64,000 bases of DNA, taken from positions 4,080,001 to 4,144,000 of the forward strand of contig NZ_PGET01000001.1 in the NCBI RefSeq assembly GCF_002797975.1. Reading direction: 5' to 3'. Below, one piece after another: positions 50,816-61,334 of the stretch. The notes beneath the pieces are model-generated. The model was not told the origin of the DNA. It saw nothing but the letters and a program-made list of their open reading frames with translations, and did no database searches. The position numbers and the translations under genes were made by a program. The first letter of the stretch is position 1, and the number at the start of each line of letters is the position of its first letter. The DNA is from [Clostridium] celerecrescens 18A (GTDB lineage: Bacteria; Bacillota; Clostridia; Lachnospirales; Lachnospiraceae).

Positions 50816-51034
50816 ATGAAACATGGTCTTTTAAAAAAACATCTGGTCCTGTCAGAGGAAGAGCGGAATTTAAGGCGTGAGATCGAACGTTCCAAAACCG
50901 CCATTGATTCCGCCAGAAATCACTTTGAACAGGTGGTTGACCCAACGCTTATTGATTGTTATATCTACGAACTTAACGCAGCACAGCTGCGTTACCAGTT
51001 CCTTCTGCGACGCTTTAAAAGCCGGGAGGTATAA
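50816..51034 (+). CDS. YaaL-like small protein (DUF2508)
   Basis: A 72-residue protein matching the YaaL/DUF2508 pattern by LRREIERSKTAIDSARNHFEQV, then DPTLIDCYIYELNAAQLRYQFLL. It is all-helical with no membrane segment. Family function is unknown; in Bacillus it lies near recR, whereas here it is far from recR, next to glycogen genes. Short but well supported by RBS CTGGAGATGATAAA and by the family pattern. Confidence 0.85.
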   Translation: MKHGLLKKHLVLSEEERNLRREIERSKTAIDSARNHFEQVVDPTLIDCYIYELNAAQLRYQFLLRRFKSREV

Positions 51035-51060
51035 ACTACTATAATCTGGAGGATAAGTAT

Positions 51061-52395
51061 ATGAGCAAGTGGTATGAAAGGGGAGTTTTTTATCACATAT
51101 ATCCCCTGGGGCTTGTGGGCGCTCCGAAAGAGAACAGGGAATCTTCTGCTGTGAACCGGTTTGGGGAACTTAGTGAGTGGATTTCCCATATCCGTTCTCT
51201 GGGGTGCAATGCGATCTACATCGGGCCACTGTTTGAATCCTCTACCCATGGGTACGATACGCGTGATTACCAGATGGTGGACCGCCGTCTTGGTGACAGA
51301 GAAGGCTTTCAGGAGTTTGTATCCCGTTCCCATGAAGCTGGTATCAAAGTGGTTGTTGACGGCGTCTTTAACCATACGGGGCGGGAGTTTTTTGCATTTC
51401 AGGATATTTTAAACCATGGGGAGAATTCTCCCTACAGGGACTGGTACCGTGGAATCAACTTTGCCGGCGGCAGTCCTCTGGGAGATTCCTTTGGTTACGA
51501 AGCGTGGCAGGGACACTTTGAGCTTCCTTGCCTTAATCTTTTTAATCCGGCAGTCAGGCAGTATTTATTTGACACCGTACAGTTTTGGATCAGCACCTTT
51601 GATATTGACGGAATACGCCTTGACTGTGCCAATGTGCTGGACTTTGGATTTATGAGGGAGCTGCGGCAGCATACGACGGAAATGAAAGAAGATTTCTGGC
51701 TCATGGGGGAAGTTATCCATGGAGAGTACGGCAGATGGGTCAGTCCCGGTATGCTTCATTCCGTCACAAATTACGAATTACATAAAAGCATTTACTCGGG
51801 TCACAATGACCACAATTATTTTGAGATTGCACACAATGTAAAAAGGCTGGAATCCATCGGATCACAGCTTTATACCTTTGTGGATAATCATGACGAAAAC
51901 CGGATCGCAAGCAAGCTGTGCAATACCCAGCACCTCTATCCGGTTTACATCCTGTTATTTACCCTTCCCGGAATCCCCTCCGTCTACTATGGCAGCGAGT
52001 TTGGGATGGAGGGCAGACGGACCAATACGGATGACTCCATGCTGCGTCCCTTGGTTTCCATTTCTAAAGTAAAGAAGTTATCCTGTCCGCTTGAGGACTT
52101 TATCAGCAAGCTGGGGCATATCCATGAACAAAACCCGGAGTTTCATGGAGGCCGGTACCAGGAGCTTCTTCTCACCAACCGTCAGTATGCATTTGCACGG
52201 TTTCATGAAAGGCAGGTCATCATTACTGCAGTAAACAATGATGATTCCGATGCATTTACCGGAATTCCCTGTCCTTGTGAGGAAAGCACTGCTGTTAATC
52301 TTCTGAACGGAGAAGTTTTTCCAGTGATTGACCATAGAATCGGATTGACCATACCCGCAAACCGGGGTGTAATCTTAAAGATCATGGAGGGATGA
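51061..52395 (+). CDS. Alpha-amylase family glycoside hydrolase (GH13)
   Basis: A 444-residue GH13 enzyme, smaller than most amylases. The (beta/alpha)8 conserved regions are visible: VVVDGVFNHTG (region I, about 96-106), GIRLDCANVLDF (region II, catalytic Asp nucleophile, about 182-193), GEVIHG (region III, acid Glu, about 217-222) and FVDNHDENR (region IV, about 272-280). No signal peptide, so it acts inside the cell, probably on glycogen-derived or imported maltodextrin. It ends 4 nt before glgB, with which it forms a glycogen operon. RBS CTGGAGGATAAGTAT. Confidence 0.9.
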   Translation: MSKWYERGVFYHIYPLGLVGAPKENRESSAVNRFGELSEWISHIRSLGCNAIYIGPLFESSTHGYDTRDYQMVDRRLGDREGFQEFVSRSHEAGIKVVVDGVFNHTGREFFAFQDILNHGENSPYRDWYRGINFAGGSPLGDSFGYEAWQGHFELPCLNLFNPAVRQYLFDTVQFWISTFDIDGIRLDCANVLDFGFMRELRQHTTEMKEDFWLMGEVIHGEYGRWVSPGMLHSVTNYELHKSIYSGHNDHNYFEIAHNVKRLESIGSQLYTFVDNHDENRIASKLCNTQHLYPVYILLFTLPGIPSVYYGSEFGMEGRRTNTDDSMLRPLVSISKVKKLSCPLEDFISKLGHIHEQNPEFHGGRYQELLLTNRQYAFARFHERQVIITAVNNDDSDAFTGIPCPCEESTAVNLLNGEVFPVIDHRIGLTIPANRGVILKIMEG

Positions 52396-52399
52396 GCGA

Positions 52400-54310
52400 A
52401 TGGAAAGTGGCAGAAATGAAATCGGAATGGGTTTTATCACAGAGGTGGACCGATACCTTTATAACAATGGAAGGCATTACGAAATTTACGAAAAACTGGG
52501 CGCCCATCCGGAAAACTACGAAGGCTACGATGGAATGTATTTTGCAGTCTGGGCACCTCATGGCAGTCAGGTCAGCGTGGTTGGTGATTTTAACGGCTGG
52601 GATCCGGAAGCAAATCCCATGGAATCCCTTGCTGATTCCGGAATCTGGGAAGCTTTTGTCCCGGATCTAAGCGTCGGGGAGCTATATAAATATGCAATCA
52701 CCACAAAGAGCGGAAAGATCCTATTCAAGGCGGATCCTTACGCGTTTCAGGCAGAATATCGTCCCCAGACTGCCTCAGTTACCGCAGACCTTTCAGGATT
52801 TCAGTGGAAGGATCTGGCCTGGATGGAAAAGCGGAAGGCCAAAGACCCATTAAATGGACCTCTCAGCATTTATGAGGTACATTTAGGCTCCTGGCGGAAG
52901 AAGAGCAGGGATGAAAAGGATGGCTTTTATACTTATATCGAAGCGGCTCATGAACTGGCTGATTATATTCTGGAAATGGGTTATACCCATGTGGAGCTGA
53001 TGGGAATTGCAGAGCATCCCTATGACGGGTCCTGGGGATATCAGGTGACAGGGTATTTTGCCCCCACTTCCCGGTTTGGGACTCCAAGGGAGTTTATGTA
53101 TTTTGTTGATTACATGCACAAAAAAGGAATCGGGGTCATCCTTGACTGGGTTCCGGCCCATTTTCCAAAGGATGCTCATGGCCTGGCGGATTTTGACGGA
53201 GAAGCCTGCTACGAATATGCAGACCCCAGGAAGGGGGAACATCCTGATTGGGGAACAAAAGTATTTGATTACAGCAAATATGAGGTGGATAATTTCCTTA
53301 TTGCCAATGCCCTTTACTGGGTGGATAAATTCCATGTAGATGGGCTTCGGGTCGACGCGGTCGCTTCCATGCTTTATCTGGATTATGGAAGAAATAACGG
53401 GGACTGGGTACCAAACCAGTACGGCGGAAACGAGAATCTGGAAGCCATTGAGTTTTTCAAGCATTTAAACAGTGCCATAAAAAAACGGGGAAACGGAGCA
53501 ATGGTCATTGCCGAGGAATCTACCGTCTGGCCAAAGGTCACCGGAAATCAGGAAGAGGGGGGCCTTGGCTTTACCTTTAAATGGAATATGGGCTGGATGC
53601 ATGATTTTCTGGAATATATGAAGCTGGATCCTTACTTCCGGAAATACAACCACCACAAAATGACATTTGGCCTTACATATTTCACCAGTGAAAATTATAT
53701 ACTGGTATTATCCCATGATGAAGTGGTGCATTTGAAATGTTCCATGATCAACAAAATGCCGGGACTTCTGGAAGATAAATTTGCTAACCTAAAATTGGGA
53801 TATACGTTTATGCTGGGTCATCCCGGTAAAAAACTGCTGTTTATGGGACAGGACTTCGGACAGTTTCATGAATGGGATGAAAAAACCTCCCTGGACTGGT
53901 ATCTGTCTGAGGAGCCTTTCGGTAAAAGCCTTAAGGATTATGTAAGAGATCTTCTGCACCTGTATAAAAAATATCCTGCTCTTTATGAGAAGGACTATGA
54001 CTGGGAAGGCTTCTTCTGGGTCAATGCCAATGACAAGGAACGAAGCATCTTCAGCTTTGTCAGGTATAGTACGGATAAAAAGCGCAGCCTGCTGTTTGTG
54101 TTAAACTTCACTCCCGTAGCCCGTCCAGATTACCGGGTAGGAGTTCCCAAACGGGGAACTTATACTCTTGTTTTAGACCAGGATCACGGACTGTACAAGC
54201 GGGGAGAGAAAGCACCTTCTTTCCGCTCTGAAAAGATGGAATGGGATGAGCAGGAATACTCCTTCCCTTACCAGCTTCCGGCTTACGGTGCGGCTGTTTT
54301 CCGCTTTTAA
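52400..54310 (+). CDS. glgB: 1,4-alpha-glucan branching enzyme
   Basis: GlgB (636 aa) forms the alpha-1,6 branches of glycogen. An N-terminal CBM48 domain has MYFAVWAPHGSQVSVVGDFN (about 51-70). The GH13 barrel has VILDWVPAHFPKD (region I), GLRVDAVASMLYLDYGR (region II, nucleophile Asp), VIAEESTVWP (region III, Glu) and LVLSHDEVVH (region IV). The C-terminal domain has FVLNFTPVARPDYRVGVPKRG. Length matches the usual 630-730. The ATG at 52400 follows GGAGGGATGAGCGA. Coupled to the amylase gene upstream. Confidence 0.96.
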   Translation: MESGRNEIGMGFITEVDRYLYNNGRHYEIYEKLGAHPENYEGYDGMYFAVWAPHGSQVSVVGDFNGWDPEANPMESLADSGIWEAFVPDLSVGELYKYAITTKSGKILFKADPYAFQAEYRPQTASVTADLSGFQWKDLAWMEKRKAKDPLNGPLSIYEVHLGSWRKKSRDEKDGFYTYIEAAHELADYILEMGYTHVELMGIAEHPYDGSWGYQVTGYFAPTSRFGTPREFMYFVDYMHKKGIGVILDWVPAHFPKDAHGLADFDGEACYEYADPRKGEHPDWGTKVFDYSKYEVDNFLIANALYWVDKFHVDGLRVDAVASMLYLDYGRNNGDWVPNQYGGNENLEAIEFFKHLNSAIKKRGNGAMVIAEESTVWPKVTGNQEEGGLGFTFKWNMGWMHDFLEYMKLDPYFRKYNHHKMTFGLTYFTSENYILVLSHDEVVHLKCSMINKMPGLLEDKFANLKLGYTFMLGHPGKKLLFMGQDFGQFHEWDEKTSLDWYLSEEPFGKSLKDYVRDLLHLYKKYPALYEKDYDWEGFFWVNANDKERSIFSFVRYSTDKKRSLLFVLNFTPVARPDYRVGVPKRGTYTLVLDQDHGLYKRGEKAPSFRSEKMEWDEQEYSFPYQLPAYGAAVFRF

Positions 54311-54448
54311 ATTACAGAATTATTCAGTAATTTTATCCTGATAAATCTCAAAACAAGCTATACTTTTTATGGATTTTGTAGTAAAATATAAGTACAGAAT
54401 CACTACATAACGGTTCAGACTAATGGTTGGATGGAAGGAGAGATTCGT

Positions 54449-55198
54449 ATGGCAGCACAATTAATTGCTACAACTGCAACAAAAAAGGTCTTTCGTGATG
54501 GAGATAAAGCGATCAAGGTTTTTAACGCTGATTTCCCAAAGGCAGATGTATTGAATGAAGCATTGATTACGGCCCGCGTGGAAGAAGTCGGCGGAATCAA
54601 TGTTCCTAAGGTTTTAGAGGTTGGTGTTTTCGAGGGAAAGTGGTCCATTACCTTTGATTTCATTGAAGGCAAGACTCTCCAACAGCTCATGGATGAAAAT
54701 CCTGATAAATTACCGGAATACATGGAGAATATGGTAGATCTTCATTTGAGTATTCTGTCAAAGCAGTGCCCGCTTCTTAATAAGCTGAAAGATAAGATGT
54801 CACGGCAGATTCTGGATACGGAAGAATTAGAGGATGTAACCAGATACGATATGCGGACGCAGCTGGACAGTATGCCTAAGCATACAAAATTATGCCATGG
54901 AGATTTTAATCCCAGCAATATTGTGGTAACAGATGACGGAACCATGTTTGTTCTGGACTGGGTACACGCGACTCAGGGAAATGCCAGCGCGGATGTGGCA
55001 AGAACTTATCTGCTGTTCTGTCTGCAGGACCAGAATAAGGCAGACATGTATATGAATCTGTTTTGTAAGAAGACCGGTACTGCAAAGAAATATGTGCAGA
55101 CCTGGCTTCCCATGGTTGCTGCTGCCCAGCTTTCAAAGAGAAGACCGGAAGAGGCGGAATTGCTGCAGCAGTGGGCCACCGTTTGTGATTATCAGTAA
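54449..55198 (+). CDS. Aminoglycoside phosphotransferase-like kinase
   Basis: A 249-residue small-molecule kinase with the APH fold. The nucleotide lobe has VFRDGDKAIKVFNADFPKADVLNEA (K at about 30). The catalytic loop is KLCHGDFNPSNIVVTDDG (HGDxxxxN, about 145-162), and the metal DxD-like segment is FVLDWVHATQGNASADVART. It is more likely a choline or sugar kinase-like enzyme than a resistance gene, since it lacks the aminoglycoside acceptor loop I would expect. ATG at 54449 after GGAGAG is preferred to 54431. Monocistronic; the terminator at 55215 follows. Confidence 0.85.
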   Translation: MAAQLIATTATKKVFRDGDKAIKVFNADFPKADVLNEALITARVEEVGGINVPKVLEVGVFEGKWSITFDFIEGKTLQQLMDENPDKLPEYMENMVDLHLSILSKQCPLLNKLKDKMSRQILDTEELEDVTRYDMRTQLDSMPKHTKLCHGDFNPSNIVVTDDGTMFVLDWVHATQGNASADVARTYLLFCLQDQNKADMYMNLFCKKTGTAKKYVQTWLPMVAAAQLSKRRPEEAELLQQWATVCDYQ

Positions 55199-55214
55199 AT
55201 TCGCAGCATAAAAC

Positions 55215-55261
55215 AAAAACGCGTCCTGAGAGGGTTTACACCTTGATCAAGACGCGTTTTT
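55215..55261. terminator. Bidirectional terminator
   Basis: AAAAACGCGTC and GACGCGTTTTT form the outer 11-bp stem around an interior with CCTGA/TCAAG. T-tracts are on both strands. The outer arm matches the terminator at 18400. Confidence 0.85.
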
Positions 55262-55314
55262 ACGTACTATTTTCCAAATTTTCAATATATCAAACTTACA
55301 TTCTGTCCGACACT

Positions 55315-55764
55315 TTAAACCGTTTCTGTTTCGTTCGCTTCCGCGTCCTTCGAGTCTGTCTCAATCGTTCCTGACATGGTATCATGTTCTTTCTTAAGCT
55401 CCAGATACAGGTCATAGAAATTCCATTTACAATTGGTATCGGTGATTACCGCTTTTAAGTCGATTTTAGGAACTCCGGCCCGCCTTAAGTTTAAGAGCAG
55501 TTCGTCAATCCGGCGGTTTGAAAAATTTTTCATTACCAGGATCTCCTCTTCCACACCAGGGCAGCCCTCCTGCTCCTTTTCTTCAAAGCCGTCTAAGCCT
55601 GCCAGATATCCTACGGTCTGATTCACCTGTTCCGGGGAAATGTTTTTAATCCGTATCCCCATACGGACAAGAACTGCTTTAAGCTTCGCGGCCTTTGTAT
55701 CATTTCCGCTCTGCCTGTCCTTCTCAGGCTGATAATACAGGACCATTTCTTTTCTCGCCGTCAT
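55315..55764 (-). CDS. DUF3783 family protein
   Basis: A 149-residue cytosolic protein. Recognisable by the middle ILVMKNFSNRRIDELLLNLRRAGVPKIDLKAVITDTNCKWNFYDLYLELKKEH, in which LKA.IT.TN..W is diagnostic for DUF3783 (name from memory). The C-terminal tail is acidic. Function unknown. It is on the minus strand, downstream of diaminopimelate dehydrogenase by 24 nt, so probably co-transcribed. The terminator at 55215 follows it. Confidence 0.8.
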   Translation of the reverse strand: MTARKEMVLYYQPEKDRQSGNDTKAAKLKAVLVRMGIRIKNISPEQVNQTVGYLAGLDGFEEKEQEGCPGVEEEILVMKNFSNRRIDELLLNLRRAGVPKIDLKAVITDTNCKWNFYDLYLELKKEHDTMSGTIETDSKDAEANETETV

Positions 55765-55787
55765 TCTCTATTCCTCCTGCCTCTGAA

Positions 55788-56774
55788 TTATAACAGACGT
55801 CCTCTCAACTCTTTTCCGCTGAAAGCACTTAAATATGCCGGAGCAATATCAAGCACGGTTTTACATCCGCTCTGGCCTTCTTGATTCAAACGATAAGCGG
55901 CTCTTGCATAAGCCGTCAGTACGGAAGCCGTAAATTCCGGATTGGAATCCAGCTTTAGGCTGTATTCGATCACATGTCTGTTCTCATCCTCCCAGCCTGT
56001 CTTTCCGGTACTTATAACAAACCCTCCATGGGGAATTCCCCCGTGGTCCCTAATAAGGTCCTCTTCGCTGATAAAATGAACCGTAGTATCATAATCTGCA
56101 AAATAATTTGGCATTGTTACGATTTCTTCCCTGATCCGGTCTAAATCTGCGTTATCTTCCGCCACTACAAAACACTCGCGGGTGTGCTTCTCTCTGGTGG
56201 ACAATTCTGGGTTTTTCCCGCTCCGGACTGCTTCAAGGGCTCCTTCAACCGGAATGGTATACTGTCTGGCATCCCGGACACCTTCTATCCTGCGGATCGC
56301 ATCGGAATGGCCCTGGCTTACGCCCCTGCCCCAGAACGTATAATCATGTCCGCCTGGTAAAATGGACTCTCCATACAGGCGGTTTAAGGAAAACATACCC
56401 GGATCCCAGCCAACGGATATGATCCCAACCTTATTTCCTTCCTTTGCCGACCCATCCACTGCTTCAAAATGCTGGGGAATCCGTGCATGGGTGTCAAAGC
56501 TGTCCACTACATTAAAATGTCTGGCAAGAAGGGGAGTCTGTACCGGAAGATCTACCGCGCTTCCACCGCAGAGGATCATCACATCAATGGAGTCCTTTTT
56601 TGAAATAGCGTCCTCCATGGAATACACCTTTACACCCGGAGTAAGAAGGGTTAATGATGCCGGATCTCTTCTGGTAAATACGGCAGAAAGCTCAAGATCC
56701 GGATTATGGCGGATGGCACATTCCACTCCTTTTCCCAGATTTCCATATCCTGCAATACCTATTTTTATCGTCAT
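55788..56774 (-). CDS. ddh: Meso-diaminopimelate dehydrogenase
   Basis: Ddh (328 aa) makes meso-diaminopimelate from tetrahydrodipicolinate in one NADPH-dependent step, for lysine and peptidoglycan. The Rossmann start is IGIAGYGNLGKGVECAI. Also present are LCGGSAVDLPVQTP (about 69-82), the catalytic region VDSFDTHARIPQHFEAV, VGWDPGMFSLNRLYGES and the substrate loop FWGRGVSQGHSDAIRRIEG. No other lysine genes are adjacent. Full length. Confidence 0.94.
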   Translation of the reverse strand: MTIKIGIAGYGNLGKGVECAIRHNPDLELSAVFTRRDPASLTLLTPGVKVYSMEDAISKKDSIDVMILCGGSAVDLPVQTPLLARHFNVVDSFDTHARIPQHFEAVDGSAKEGNKVGIISVGWDPGMFSLNRLYGESILPGGHDYTFWGRGVSQGHSDAIRRIEGVRDARQYTIPVEGALEAVRSGKNPELSTREKHTRECFVVAEDNADLDRIREEIVTMPNYFADYDTTVHFISEEDLIRDHGGIPHGGFVISTGKTGWEDENRHVIEYSLKLDSNPEFTASVLTAYARAAYRLNQEGQSGCKTVLDIAPAYLSAFSGKELRGRLL

Positions 56775-56868
56775 GTTTTCATCTACCTTTCCAAAATTAT
56801 TACTTTTTATTATAACCCCAAAAAGAGCCCCGTGTAAATCCTGTATTTAAGGAGAGTCTCAATACAAA

Positions 56869-56902
56869 AATCCGCAGGCAGAGTCACCCCTGCCTGCGGA
56901 TT
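56869..56902 (-). terminator. Terminator of spoVG
   Basis: AATCCGCAGGCAG and CTGCCTGCGGATT form a perfect 13-bp stem; on the minus strand it is followed by TTTTG. It lies just past the spoVG stop. Confidence 0.85.
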
Positions 56903-56912
56903 AAAAGACTTA

Positions 56913-57197
56913 TTAAGCAAATGCCGTCACCTCCGGCATCTCTAATGCCGTGGTCTCATACTTATCCAGAATGACCCTCTGGATCATATCACGGGTGTCG
57001 GAATTTATGGGATGTGCAATATCCCGGTATTCCCCATCAGCAGCCTTGCGGCTTGGCATAGCAATAAATAGCCCCTTCTCCCCTTCGATTACCTTGATAT
57101 CATGAATTACAAATTCATTATCAAGAGTAATCGATACAATTGCTTTCATCTTTCCTTCTTTTTCGATACGTCTAACCCTCACGTCTGTAATCTGCAT
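56913..57197 (-). CDS. spoVG: Septation regulator SpoVG
   Basis: SpoVG (94 aa), a small RNA- or DNA-binding regulator involved in sporulation and cell-surface gene control. [20 protein letters not shown] (1-20) and [29 protein letters not shown] are canonical, and [19 protein letters not shown] closes the conserved part. ATG at 57197 is the usual start (preceded by GGGGGAAAGCTTGAC); an upstream extension is spurious. It stands alone downstream of glgD (23 nt). Confidence 0.95.
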   Translation of the reverse strand: MQITDVRVRRIEKEGKMKAIVSITLDNEFVIHDIKVIEGEKGLFIAMPSRKAADGEYRDIAHPINSDTRDMIQRVILDKYETTALEMPEVTAFA

Positions 57198-57220
57198 GTC
57201 AAGCTTTCCCCCGCATTTCC

Positions 57221-58342
57221 TTATAATGTGTATCTTTCGTTTTTCTCTAAGACAATTTTTATATTGTCTGGTGTTCCAATATGAGTGGTATTCGCCCGGA
57301 TTGTATCCCGGCTTTCCACGATACAATTTTCAATAACCGTATTATCACCTATGTAAACGTCATTTAAAATGATAGAATTTTTAATGACACAGTTATTGCC
57401 TACATACGCCTTTTTAAACAGAACAGAATTTTCGACCACACCATTGACAATGCTGCCGCTGGATATCAAACTGTTCTTAACTGAGGCTCCAGGATTATAC
57501 TTCGCCGGAGGCAAATCATCTATTTTAGAATAAACATCCGGGTACTGGCGGAAGAAATAATCCCTTACTTCAGATTTCAGAAAATCCATGTTGGTCTTGT
57601 AGTAAGATTCAACAGAAGCGATATTCCTCCAGTAAGTGTTCATCTTATAAGCATAAATCCTCTTTAAGTTCCGGTAACGTATCAGAATATCGCTAACAAA
57701 ATCATAACGGTCTTCCATCGCACAGCGCTCAATGAGCTCAATCAGCTGCCGTCTGCGGATGACATAAATACCGCAGGATACGATATTAGAAGATGCGACC
57801 ATAGGCTTTTCTTCAAAGTCCGTAATCCTTCCGTCTTCATTGGTTCTCACCAGACCGAATCGTGTGATATCCTCTCCCTCGGGAAGTTCCGTGCATACGA
57901 CGGTGATATCAGCCTTCTTCTCAATATGATATTCCAGAACTTTACCATAATCCAGCTTATAGATGCCGTCACCTGCTGCGATGACCACATAGGGTTCATG
58001 GCTGTTCTTTAAGAATGTAAGGTTCTGGAAAAGCGCATCTGCAGTTCCCCGGTACCAGTCACTGCTTTCTGCGGTTATGGTTGGAGTGAATACAAACAAT
58101 CCCCCCTGCTTTCTTCCAAAATCCCACCATTTGGAAGAGCTCAAATGCAGATGAAGCGATCTGGAATTATACTGAGTTAAAACCGCTACGTTCTGAATAT
58201 GGGAATTCGTCATATTGCTGAGGGCAAAGTCAATGCTGCGGTAATTCCCTGCAATGGGCATGGCCGAGATCGCCCTTTTATTTGATAATTCCCGCATTCT
58301 CTTACTGTTTCCGCCTGCTAATACAATTCCTATCGCTCTCAT
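57221..58342 (-). CDS. glgD: Glucose-1-phosphate adenylyltransferase subunit GlgD
   Basis: GlgD (373 aa), the partner subunit of ADP-glucose pyrophosphorylase in Firmicutes. The N-terminal nucleotidyltransferase domain keeps [25 protein letters not shown], but the pyrophosphorylase GGxGxRLxxLT and catalytic residues are partly replaced, so it is mainly regulatory. Left-handed beta-helix repeats at the C-terminus ([27 protein letters not shown]). Its ATG overlaps the glgC stop (ATGA), which makes tight 1:1 expression likely. Confidence 0.93.
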   Translation of the reverse strand: MRAIGIVLAGGNSKRMRELSNKRAISAMPIAGNYRSIDFALSNMTNSHIQNVAVLTQYNSRSLHLHLSSSKWWDFGRKQGGLFVFTPTITAESSDWYRGTADALFQNLTFLKNSHEPYVVIAAGDGIYKLDYGKVLEYHIEKKADITVVCTELPEGEDITRFGLVRTNEDGRITDFEEKPMVASSNIVSCGIYVIRRRQLIELIERCAMEDRYDFVSDILIRYRNLKRIYAYKMNTYWRNIASVESYYKTNMDFLKSEVRDYFFRQYPDVYSKIDDLPPAKYNPGASVKNSLISSGSIVNGVVENSVLFKKAYVGNNCVIKNSIILNDVYIGDNTVIENCIVESRDTIRANTTHIGTPDNIKIVLEKNERYTL

Positions 58343-59613
58343 CGTATGCCACCTGCCTTTATGATGTAGTCTCCGCCAGCCAGCTCACCGTCAGCATAAT
58401 CCTCTGCTGTTGTTACACCGACAATTGCTGTATTCTTACCTACCTTCACATTTTCCGGTATGGTTGAATTCTCACCGACTGTTACCAGATCGGACTGATA
58501 GACCTTGGGATCATATTTGCTGGGGGCAAATTCCCCGAAACCCAGCTCAGAGTTCGCTCCTATCTTTACATTTTCAGCGATTATGGCCTTCTGGATCTTA
58601 ACATTCTCTCCCAGTATGCATTCCCTCATGATAATGGAATCCCTGACCACAGCTCCCTTTTTAATGGTAACACCTGCACCTATAACGGAATTGTGGATTT
58701 CTCCGCAGATTTCTGACCCTTCTCCGATGATGCTTCTGTCTATAACAGCATCTTCCGACACATATTGAGGCGGAATGATGTCGCTCTTTGTATAGATCTT
58801 CCAGTACTCCTCGTAAAGGTTAAATTCCGGAATGATATCAATCAGCTCCATGTTGGCTTCCCAGTAAGAGCTTAAGGTTCCCACATCCTTCCAATAACCA
58901 TTGTATTCGTAGGCAAATACCCGGTCCCCTGCCTCGAAGCAGTATGGAATGATATGTTTGCCAAAATCACAGCCCGGTACTTCAGACATCTTGATAAGTG
59001 CCTCTCTTAATACTTTCCAGCTGAATATGTAGATACCCATGGATGCCAGGTTGCTTCTTGGATTTACCGGTTTTTCCTCAAACTCCGTGATACGGTTGCC
59101 CTCATCGGTTATAAGGATACCAAAACGGCTGGCTTCCTCAATCGGCACCGGCATAGCAGCAATGGTGATATCAGCATTATTCGCCTTATGGTATTCCAGC
59201 ATGACCTCATAATCCATCTTATAGATATGGTCCCCTGACAATATGAGGACATAGTCCGGATTGTAAGTTTCCATATATTCGAGGTTCTGATATATGGCAT
59301 TTGCCGTTCCAGTATACCAATCACTGCCCTTGCTCTTTTCATAGGGAGGAAGGATCGTGACGCCGCCAACGTTCCGGTCCAGATCCCATGGGATGCCGAT
59401 CCCGATATGGGTATTTAAGCGCAATGGCTGATACTGAGTCAGAACTCCCACTGTATCTACTCCTGAGTTGATGCAGTTACTGAGTGGGAAATCAATTATA
59501 CGGTACTTGCCGCCAAATGATACTGCTGGTTTGGCCACTTTTTGCGTTAACACGCCTAACCGGCTTCCCTGCCCGCCTGCCAAAAGCATGGCAATCATTT
59601 CTTTCTTGATCAC
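58339..59613 (-). CDS. glgC: Glucose-1-phosphate adenylyltransferase (catalytic subunit)
   Basis: GlgC (424 aa) makes ADP-glucose from glucose 1-phosphate and ATP, the first committed step of glycogen synthesis. Motifs: [39 protein letters not shown] (about 9-47, with catalytic Arg and Lys), [12 protein letters not shown] (catalytic Asp, about 122-133), [11 protein letters not shown] (about 175-185). C-terminal beta-helix with [23 protein letters not shown]. The start is GTG at 59613, preceded by GAGAGGTGATAAC. Promoter at 59652. Companion to GlgD. Confidence 0.96.
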   Translation of the reverse strand: MIKKEMIAMLLAGGQGSRLGVLTQKVAKPAVSFGGKYRIIDFPLSNCINSGVDTVGVLTQYQPLRLNTHIGIGIPWDLDRNVGGVTILPPYEKSKGSDWYTGTANAIYQNLEYMETYNPDYVLILSGDHIYKMDYEVMLEYHKANNADITIAAMPVPIEEASRFGILITDEGNRITEFEEKPVNPRSNLASMGIYIFSWKVLREALIKMSEVPGCDFGKHIIPYCFEAGDRVFAYEYNGYWKDVGTLSSYWEANMELIDIIPEFNLYEEYWKIYTKSDIIPPQYVSEDAVIDRSIIGEGSEICGEIHNSVIGAGVTIKKGAVVRDSIIMRECILGENVKIQKAIIAENVKIGANSELGFGEFAPSKYDPKVYQSDLVTVGENSTIPENVKVGKNTAIVGVTTAEDYADGELAGGDYIIKAGGIR

Positions 59614-59651
59614 GTTATCACCTCTCGCTGTTGTAATTTTATTGTACTAGC

Positions 59652-59680
59652 ATTATAACACATATTCAGAAAATAGTGAA
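59652..59680 (-). promoter_or_regulatory. Predicted promoter of glgCD
   Basis: On the minus strand TTCACT and TATAAT are separated by 17 nt, with the GTG start about 40 nt downstream. Confidence 0.65.
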
Positions 59681-59791
59681 CAAAATTTTGAATTATTAGG
59701 ATAATTTTTTGTGCATTTTCCGACATTTTTCATGCTTTTTTCGATTCTTTTACATTTTAAGCCATATCTTGCGTTTTTACACCCTTCCCCC

Positions 59792-59820
59792 TTGAATCAA
59801 TGCTCGAAATACAGTATAAT
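59792..59820 (+). promoter_or_regulatory. Predicted promoter of asnS
   Basis: TTGAAT and TATAAT are separated by exactly 17 nt, ending 38 nt before the ATG. No T-box features are seen between them and the gene. Confidence 0.75.
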
Positions 59821-59858
59821 CTTACTAAGTATGCGAACATGTAAAAGGAGAAGCCACT

Positions 59859-61250
59859 ATGGATTTAATCACTGTAAGACAAATATATAAAGACAAAGAA
59901 TCACTTCTTAACACTCAGGTTACGATCGGAGGCTGGGTGAGAAGTTTACGGGATTCCAAATCATTTGGATTCATTGTTTTAAATGACGGAACTTATTTTG
60001 ATACACTTCAGGTCGTCTATCATGACACTATGGAAAATTTCTCTGAGATATCCAAACTAAATGTAGGAACTGCTGTTATCGTAACCGGTACCCTGGTGCC
60101 CACTCCTGAGGCAAAACAGCCATTTGAGATCCAGGCAGATAAGATTATTGTTGAAGGAACTTCTACACCCGACTATCCCCTTCAGAAAAAGCGCCATTCC
60201 TTTGAATATTTAAGAACCATTTCCCATCTGCGTCCCAGAACCAATACCTTCCAGGCCGTTTTCCGTGTGCGATCTCTGATTGCTTATGCCATTCACCAGT
60301 TCTTCCAGGAAAGGGACTTTGTGTATGTACACACCCCCATCATCACCGGAAGCGACTGTGAGGGCGCCGGAGAGATGTTCCAGGTTACTACCATGGATTT
60401 AAACGATATACCAAAGACTAAGGAAGGTTCTGTGGATTTCAGCCAGGACTTCTTTGGAAAGCCTACCAACTTAACCGTAAGCGGCCAGCTCAATGCGGAG
60501 ACCTATGCCATGGCATTCCGCAATGTTTATACCTTTGGACCTACATTCCGTGCAGAAAACTCCAATACTACCCGCCATGCGGCAGAGTTCTGGATGATCG
60601 AGCCGGAGATGGCCTTTGCCGATCTCGATGACAATATGGAGCTGGCGGAAGCCATGCTTAAATATGTGATCCGTTTCGTCCTGGAGCATGCACCGGAAGA
60701 GATGAACTTCTTCAATCAGTTTGTGGACAAGGAGCTGCTTAACCGCTTAAACCATGTTCTTAACTCTGAATTTGCCCATGTGACTTATACCGAGGCCATA
60801 GAGCTTCTGGAAAAGCACAATGAGGAATTCGACTATAAGGTATTCTGGGGCTGTGACTTACAGACCGAGCATGAGCGCTATTTAACTGAGCAGCTCTATA
60901 AGAAGCCTGTATTCGTAACAGATTATCCAAAGGAGATCAAGGCCTTCTACATGAAGCTTAATCCGGATAACAAGACCGTGGCTGCCGTAGACTGCCTGGT
61001 ACCCGGAATCGGCGAGATCATCGGAGGGAGCCAGAGAGAGGATAATTATGACAAGCTTGTGGCACGTATGGACGAGCTTGGCCTTGAGAAAGAGGATTAC
61101 GAATTCTACCTTGACTTAAGAAAATACGGATCTACCCGCCATGCAGGCTTTGGCCTTGGCTTTGAGCGCTGCGTGATGTATCTTACCGGAATGGGCAACA
61201 TCCGTGATGTGGTTCCATTCCCAAGAACTGTCAACAACTGCGAGCTTTAA
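59859..61250 (+). CDS. asnS: Asparagine-tRNA ligase
   Basis: AsnRS (463 aa), a class IIb synthetase. The OB-fold anticodon-binding domain starts with [24 protein letters not shown] (about 22-45). The class II motif 2 region is [24 protein letters not shown] (about 229-252), and motif 3 is [20 protein letters not shown] (about 434-453). The Asn-type [19 protein letters not shown] is typical of AsnRS rather than AspRS. RBS AAAGGAGAAGCCACT. Not preceded by a T-box. Confidence 0.97.
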   Translation: MDLITVRQIYKDKESLLNTQVTIGGWVRSLRDSKSFGFIVLNDGTYFDTLQVVYHDTMENFSEISKLNVGTAVIVTGTLVPTPEAKQPFEIQADKIIVEGTSTPDYPLQKKRHSFEYLRTISHLRPRTNTFQAVFRVRSLIAYAIHQFFQERDFVYVHTPIITGSDCEGAGEMFQVTTMDLNDIPKTKEGSVDFSQDFFGKPTNLTVSGQLNAETYAMAFRNVYTFGPTFRAENSNTTRHAAEFWMIEPEMAFADLDDNMELAEAMLKYVIRFVLEHAPEEMNFFNQFVDKELLNRLNHVLNSEFAHVTYTEAIELLEKHNEEFDYKVFWGCDLQTEHERYLTEQLYKKPVFVTDYPKEIKAFYMKLNPDNKTVAAVDCLVPGIGEIIGGSQREDNYDKLVARMDELGLEKEDYEFYLDLRKYGSTRHAGFGLGFERCVMYLTGMGNIRDVVPFPRTVNNCEL

Positions 61251-61334
61251 GCCTGTACCGCAAATTCCCTTCCCAAACGGCAGGGAATTTGTGGTTTCAG
61301 TTCAGCCATGCAGAGGACCAGCGAGGTAATGATA

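Noticed and set aside
51061..54310. Recent transfer of the amylase-glgB pair
   Set aside because: Base composition, RBS style and the nearby glgCD genes match the rest of the window.
54449..55198. Antibiotic resistance by the APH-like kinase
   Set aside because: Only the general kinase motifs are seen; context and acceptor region do not support aminoglycoside modification.
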